From an uncultured Pelagibacteraceae bacterium (GTDB lineage Bacteria; Pseudomonadota; Alphaproteobacteria; Pelagibacterales; Pelagibacteraceae): a stretch of 46,875 nucleotides of DNA. The stretch is taken from positions 1-46,875 of the forward strand of contig CABXTN010000007.1 of assembly GCA_902515185.1 (NCBI GenBank), read 5' to 3'. Position numbers and translations under genes: made by a program. A model generated the notes under the pieces. The model was not told the DNA's origin and searched no databases. It saw nothing but the letters and a program-made list of their open reading frames with translations. The stretch's first letter is position 1. Every line of letters begins with the position of its first letter. Positions 43,598-46,875 of the stretch are shown piece by piece.

Positions 43598-44998
43598 ATG
43601 AAAAAAGTGGCAACTCGATTTGCTCCATCGCCTACTGGACCTCTGCATATAGGTGGGGTTAGAACAGCATTATTTAATTGGTTATATTCAAAGAATCAAA
43701 AAGGTGTTTTTTATTTAAGAGTAGAAGATACAGATCAAGAAAGATCAAAAGATGAATATAAAGACCAAATAATTAAATCTCTTAAATGGATTGGTATTAA
43801 CTATGATGGAGATGAATATATACAGTCCAAAAAAATTGAAGACCATATTAAAATTGTAAATGAGTTACTTAAAAATGGTCATGCTTATAAATGTTATTGT
43901 TCAAATGAAGAAATAGAAGAACAAAAAAAAAGAGCAAGACAAAAAAAAATTCCTTATATCTATGACCGAAAGTGGAGAGACAAAAATGAAGAGGATGCCC
44001 CAAAAGATATTAAGCCAGTCATAAGATTTAAAAGTAAAATAGATGGAACTGCTACATTAAATGACTTAGTTCAAGGTGAGGTTAAAATCGACAATAATAC
44101 AATTGAAGATTTTATTATCTTGCGAAATGATGGAACGCCAACATACAATTTATCAGCATCTGTCGATGATCATCAAATGAATATGACACACATAATTAGA
44201 GGTGATGACCATAAAATAAATACCTTCAAACAAATACAAATTTATCAAGCTATGAAATGGGAGCTTCCTTCTTTTGCTCACATACCTTTAATTCACACAA
44301 TTGAAGGAAGGAAATTATCAAAGAGAGACAAGGCCTCTACATTAGATGATTATTCCAAAATTGGCATCATCCCAGATGCTCTAAGAAATTATCTTCTTAG
44401 ATTAGGATGGTCTTATAAAGATAAAGAAATATTCACTTTAGATGAAAGTATTAAACATTTTAATCTTGAGGGTATTGGTAAATCTCCATCTAAACTAGAT
44501 ATGAGTAGAATTTTATCAATGAATGAGCACTACATTAAGAATATCGATGAAAATGATTTATACGATCTACTAACGGAGTATTGCAAATTATATAAAAGTG
44601 AAATTAAATCAGATAAAAAAGATAAGATTAAAAAATCTCTAATCTTCCTTAAAAATAAAGCTAAAACCTTGGAAGATATATTTAATAATGGTCAATATAT
44701 TATGGTAGACGAGGTTAATTTTAACCAGGATGATATTAAGTTAATAGATGATAAGGCCAAAAAAGTCATTTCTGATTTCAATACTCAATTTAATAGAATT
44801 GATAAATTGAGCAAAGAAACATTAGAGCCAATAGTAAACGAATTGATTAAATCAAACGATACAAATTTTAAAGGGGTTGGACAGCCTTTAAGAATAGCTT
44901 TAACAGGTTCAAAGTTTGGACCTGGAATATATGATATAATTATTTCTCTTGGTAAAGATGAAGTAACAAAAAGATTAACCAATAAGAAACTTGGTTAA
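43598..44998 (+). CDS. gltX: Glutamyl-tRNA synthetase
   Basis: Class I synthetase of 466 residues charging tRNA-Glu. RFAPSPTGPLHIGGVRTALF (HIGH motif, residues 7-26) and KLSKR at 239-243 are intact, with RVEDTDQERS and IIRGDDHKINTFKQI. Alphaproteobacteria often have a second copy with tRNA-Gln specificity; only one is in this window. The 3' end overlaps the convergent lpxB by 24 bases. Confidence 0.96.
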   Translation: MKKVATRFAPSPTGPLHIGGVRTALFNWLYSKNQKGVFYLRVEDTDQERSKDEYKDQIIKSLKWIGINYDGDEYIQSKKIEDHIKIVNELLKNGHAYKCYCSNEEIEEQKKRARQKKIPYIYDRKWRDKNEEDAPKDIKPVIRFKSKIDGTATLNDLVQGEVKIDNNTIEDFIILRNDGTPTYNLSASVDDHQMNMTHIIRGDDHKINTFKQIQIYQAMKWELPSFAHIPLIHTIEGRKLSKRDKASTLDDYSKIGIIPDALRNYLLRLGWSYKDKEIFTLDESIKHFNLEGIGKSPSKLDMSRILSMNEHYIKNIDENDLYDLLTEYCKLYKSEIKSDKKDKIKKSLIFLKNKAKTLEDIFNNGQYIMVDEVNFNQDDIKLIDDKAKKVISDFNTQFNRIDKLSKETLEPIVNELIKSNDTNFKGVGQPLRIALTGSKFGPGIYDIIISLGKDEVTKRLTNKKLG

Positions 44999-46111
44999 TA
45001 CTGAAGACGCTTCATCAGAAGATGAGGTTTTTGATCTGATTTTAGTTAAAGTTTCCTCACAATCGTTAATTTGTTTTTTCATTAATTCTGGATTTTTTAA
45101 AAAGTAAACAACAGAATTGTAAATCTCTTTAGCATTACACTCTTTTTGTATTAATTCTGGAATTATTTCTTTGTCATTTATAATGTTAATAATGTTAGCA
45201 AATTTTATTTTGACCAACATTTTAACAATCAAAAAATTTAAAAAATTCATTTTATAGATAATTATAGATGGAACTTTTGCATTACAGATCTCAAGAGAAA
45301 CTGTGCCAGATTTAGAAACTGCAAAAATAGATTTATTTAGCATTTGTTTTTTTATATTTTCATCAGAAATAACTTCGACATTTTTTAAATTTACATTATT
45401 AATCTTTTTGCTAATTAAATTCTTATTTTCATCAGTTGCATGAAATACAAAAGTTAAATTATCAAATTTTGTATTCATCATATTTATAAAATCAATTAAT
45501 ATGGGCAAAAGTAAATTTACTTCAGATGATCTACTACCTGAAAAAAGAGAAATAATCTTTTTATCATTTGATATGATACTAGATAGATCTATTTTATCTT
45601 TCAATTCTTGTTCTAATAATGGATGTCCAACAAAAGTATTTGGAATATTTTCTTTATCAAAATATTTTTTTTCAAAATCAAATAATAATAAAATATGATC
45701 TAAGAATTTTTTAAACTTTTTTACTCTTCCCTTTCTCCAAACCCATACTTGTGGAGCCACATAATGAACTGTCTTAATTCCATTATTCAATTTTTTAACT
45801 TTTTCAGCAACTCTTAATGTAAAATCGGGACTATCTACACTAAATAAAATATCTGGATTAAATTTTATTATCTCCTCTACAGTTATATTTATTTTATTCA
45901 TTATTTTGAAAATATTTAACAGAACACTTGTGAATCCAATGTAGGTAATTTCTTTAAGATTAAAAATAGATTTTATTCCTAAAGTATTTAAATGTGTTCC
46001 ACCAACACAAGAATACTCAATATTAGGATTTTTTTTTTTCAATTTAGATATAACTTTAGAGGCAAGTTTATCTCCAGAAGGTTCACCAGTTAATATAAAA
46101 ATCTTTTTCAT
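44975..46111 (-). CDS. lpxB: Lipid-A-disaccharide synthase
   Basis: A 378-residue glycosyltransferase family 19 enzyme joining UDP-diacylglucosamine and lipid X. ILTGEPSGDKLASKVI at the start, HYVAPQVWVWRKGRVKKFKKFLDHIL near residues 141-166, and LFSGSRSSEVNLLLPI near residue 193 are the family motifs. An 11-T tract at 46029-46039, an A-run when read, encodes lysines near the N-terminus and could slip. It overlaps lpxI by 4 bases. Confidence 0.95.
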   Translation of the reverse strand: MKKIFILTGEPSGDKLASKVISKLKKKNPNIEYSCVGGTHLNTLGIKSIFNLKEITYIGFTSVLLNIFKIMNKINITVEEIIKFNPDILFSVDSPDFTLRVAEKVKKLNNGIKTVHYVAPQVWVWRKGRVKKFKKFLDHILLLFDFEKKYFDKENIPNTFVGHPLLEQELKDKIDLSSIISNDKKIISLFSGSRSSEVNLLLPILIDFINMMNTKFDNLTFVFHATDENKNLISKKINNVNLKNVEVISDENIKKQMLNKSIFAVSKSGTVSLEICNAKVPSIIIYKMNFLNFLIVKMLVKIKFANIINIINDKEIIPELIQKECNAKEIYNSVVYFLKNPELMKKQINDCEETLTKIRSKTSSSDEASSVLTKFLIG

Positions 46112-46875
46112 TTTACTGAGATGAACATCTTATTTTTATTTGCAAATTTAATACATTTGTTTTTATCTAAAAAAACGTGTTGTTTGCTTTTTATAACAAT
46201 ACCTTTTAATCCAGTTGTCTTACTTTGTTTTAAGGTTTTTAATCCAATCGTTGGAAGATCCACTCTCAAGTCTTGTTTTTTTTTTGGAAATTTAACTAAA
46301 ACTCCATAATTTCTAAATTTTTTGCTTCTACTTTTTTCAAGCATTTTTTTAGTTCCACCTTCACCCTCTATAGAAACAACTTTTTTATTTCTAACTACAA
46401 CTCCTTGACTAAAATTATATTGTCTTAAATTATTTAGAGTGTTTATTGCTTTTTTTATATCTAATTGGTCTTGTTTATTTGGTTTAAATTTTGAATAATT
46501 GCCTTTTTTTAATGAAAGTTCAGGATTAAATTTAAGCGAATTTTCAGTTTTGATCTTGTTTTGGGCCAATATCTCAATAATTTCTTTAAGTATTGCTGCA
46601 TCACCAAGCTTCGATGCTTTGATAATTCTTGGAATATAATAAATACCTTTGAAGTCTAATTTTAGTTTAGAAAAGTTTGGTTTATTTACCTTTCCAGCAA
46701 ATAAGACTTTTTTACAATTATTTTCCTTAAGAATATTAATAATTTTACCAAATTGACCTATAGAAACTGAATAAGATTTTCTATCCTTTTTAAACTTCTT
46801 TGATTTTGACAAATCAATTATCAAATATTTAATTTTCCTTTTTTGGACAGTTTTTAGAATTTCCTTTGGAAATTC
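46108..46875 (-). CDS. lpxI: UDP-2,3-diacylglucosamine pyrophosphatase LpxI, 5' end cut by window edge
   Basis: The alphaproteobacterial replacement for LpxH, making lipid X. The minus frame is open to the right edge: EFPKEILKTVQKRKIKYLII… is in line with the family N-terminus, missing perhaps the first eight residues (an IAGNG-like motif). IGQFGKIINILKENNCKKVLFAGKVNKP, DLPTIGLKTLK and GLKGIVIKSKQ are the DUF1009 motifs. A TTG at 46824 is not the true start. lpxI-lpxB beside gltX is the usual order. Confidence 0.92.
   Translation of the reverse strand, partial: EFPKEILKTVQKRKIKYLIIDLSKSKKFKKDRKSYSVSIGQFGKIINILKENNCKKVLFAGKVNKPNFSKLKLDFKGIYYIPRIIKASKLGDAAILKEIIEILAQNKIKTENSLKFNPELSLKKGNYSKFKPNKQDQLDIKKAINTLNNLRQYNFSQGVVVRNKKVVSIEGEGGTKKMLEKSRSKKFRNYGVLVKFPKKKQDLRVDLPTIGLKTLKQSKTTGLKGIVIKSKQHVFLDKNKCIKFANKNKMFISVK

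Overview
The window is a compact, strongly AT-rich alphaproteobacterial chromosome segment. It looks like SAR11 (Pelagibacterales). The signs are Lys/Asn/Ile-rich proteins, near-zero intergenic space, many ATGA/TAATG start-stop overlaps, and housekeeping clusters in the classical alphaproteobacterial order. No phage, transposase, IS or CRISPR array was found. The assignment rests on sequence style and synteny; I ran no database search.

Layout. 1-533: 3'-truncated ppiD (minus). 591-7038: tpiA-secG-pyrG-kdsA-eno-ftsB-lipA-coq10-like (plus). The pdhABC-lpd block that many alphaproteobacteria carry between ftsB and lipA is absent here. 7018-9087: pncC/cinA, pgpA and fused ispDF (minus). 9112-15033: ntrY-ntrX-trkA-trkH (plus). 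15064-20290: a block bounded by tRNA genes, with tRNA-Arg(UCU), a four-gene general amino-acid ABC transporter (aapJ-QMP type) with an internal terminator after the binding-protein gene, an XRE regulator, and tRNA-Asn(GUU) and tRNA-Cys(GCA) on the minus strand. 20418-25962: valS-ilvD-manC. 25987-27339: a PiT-like permease and a small membrane protein (minus). 27384-30456: a zinc module, znuCB-zur (minus) diverging from znuA (plus) across two Zur-box-like palindromes. 30496-31497: Ldh-family oxidoreductase. 31489-32582: erpA-xthA (minus). 32633-40271: dgt-argS-orf86-nagZ-scpA-scpB-tatA-tatB-tatC-serS (plus). 40272-44998: 3' end of trpE, trpG, frameshifted trpD, trpC, lexA and gltX (plus). 44975-46875: lpxB and 5'-truncated lpxI (minus).

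The two most notable anomalies are both at the right end. First, the ORF at 39330-40463 is a chimera: its first ~314 residues are seryl-tRNA synthetase, ending before class II motif 3, and its last ~63 residues are the C-terminus of anthranilate synthase component I (TrpE). As I recall the usual alphaproteobacterial order, trpE-trpG-trpD-trpC-lexA-gltX lies beside ppiD, and ppiD runs off the left edge of this window. The serS/trpE joint therefore looks like one breakpoint of a ~40 kb inversion or an amplification/assembly chimera. Second, trpD is split by a run of eight G; seven would restore one full-length frame. Either the trp operon is decaying, or both features are technical artefacts.

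Functionally the window covers central carbon metabolism and cofactors (tpiA, eno, lipA), nucleotides (pyrG, dgt), envelope building (kdsA, lpxB, lpxI, nagZ, ispDF, pgpA), nitrogen/redox sensing and K+ uptake (ntrYX, trkAH), amino-acid uptake, zinc homeostasis, Tat export, chromosome segregation (scpAB) and the SOS repressor, which has a LexA box upstream.
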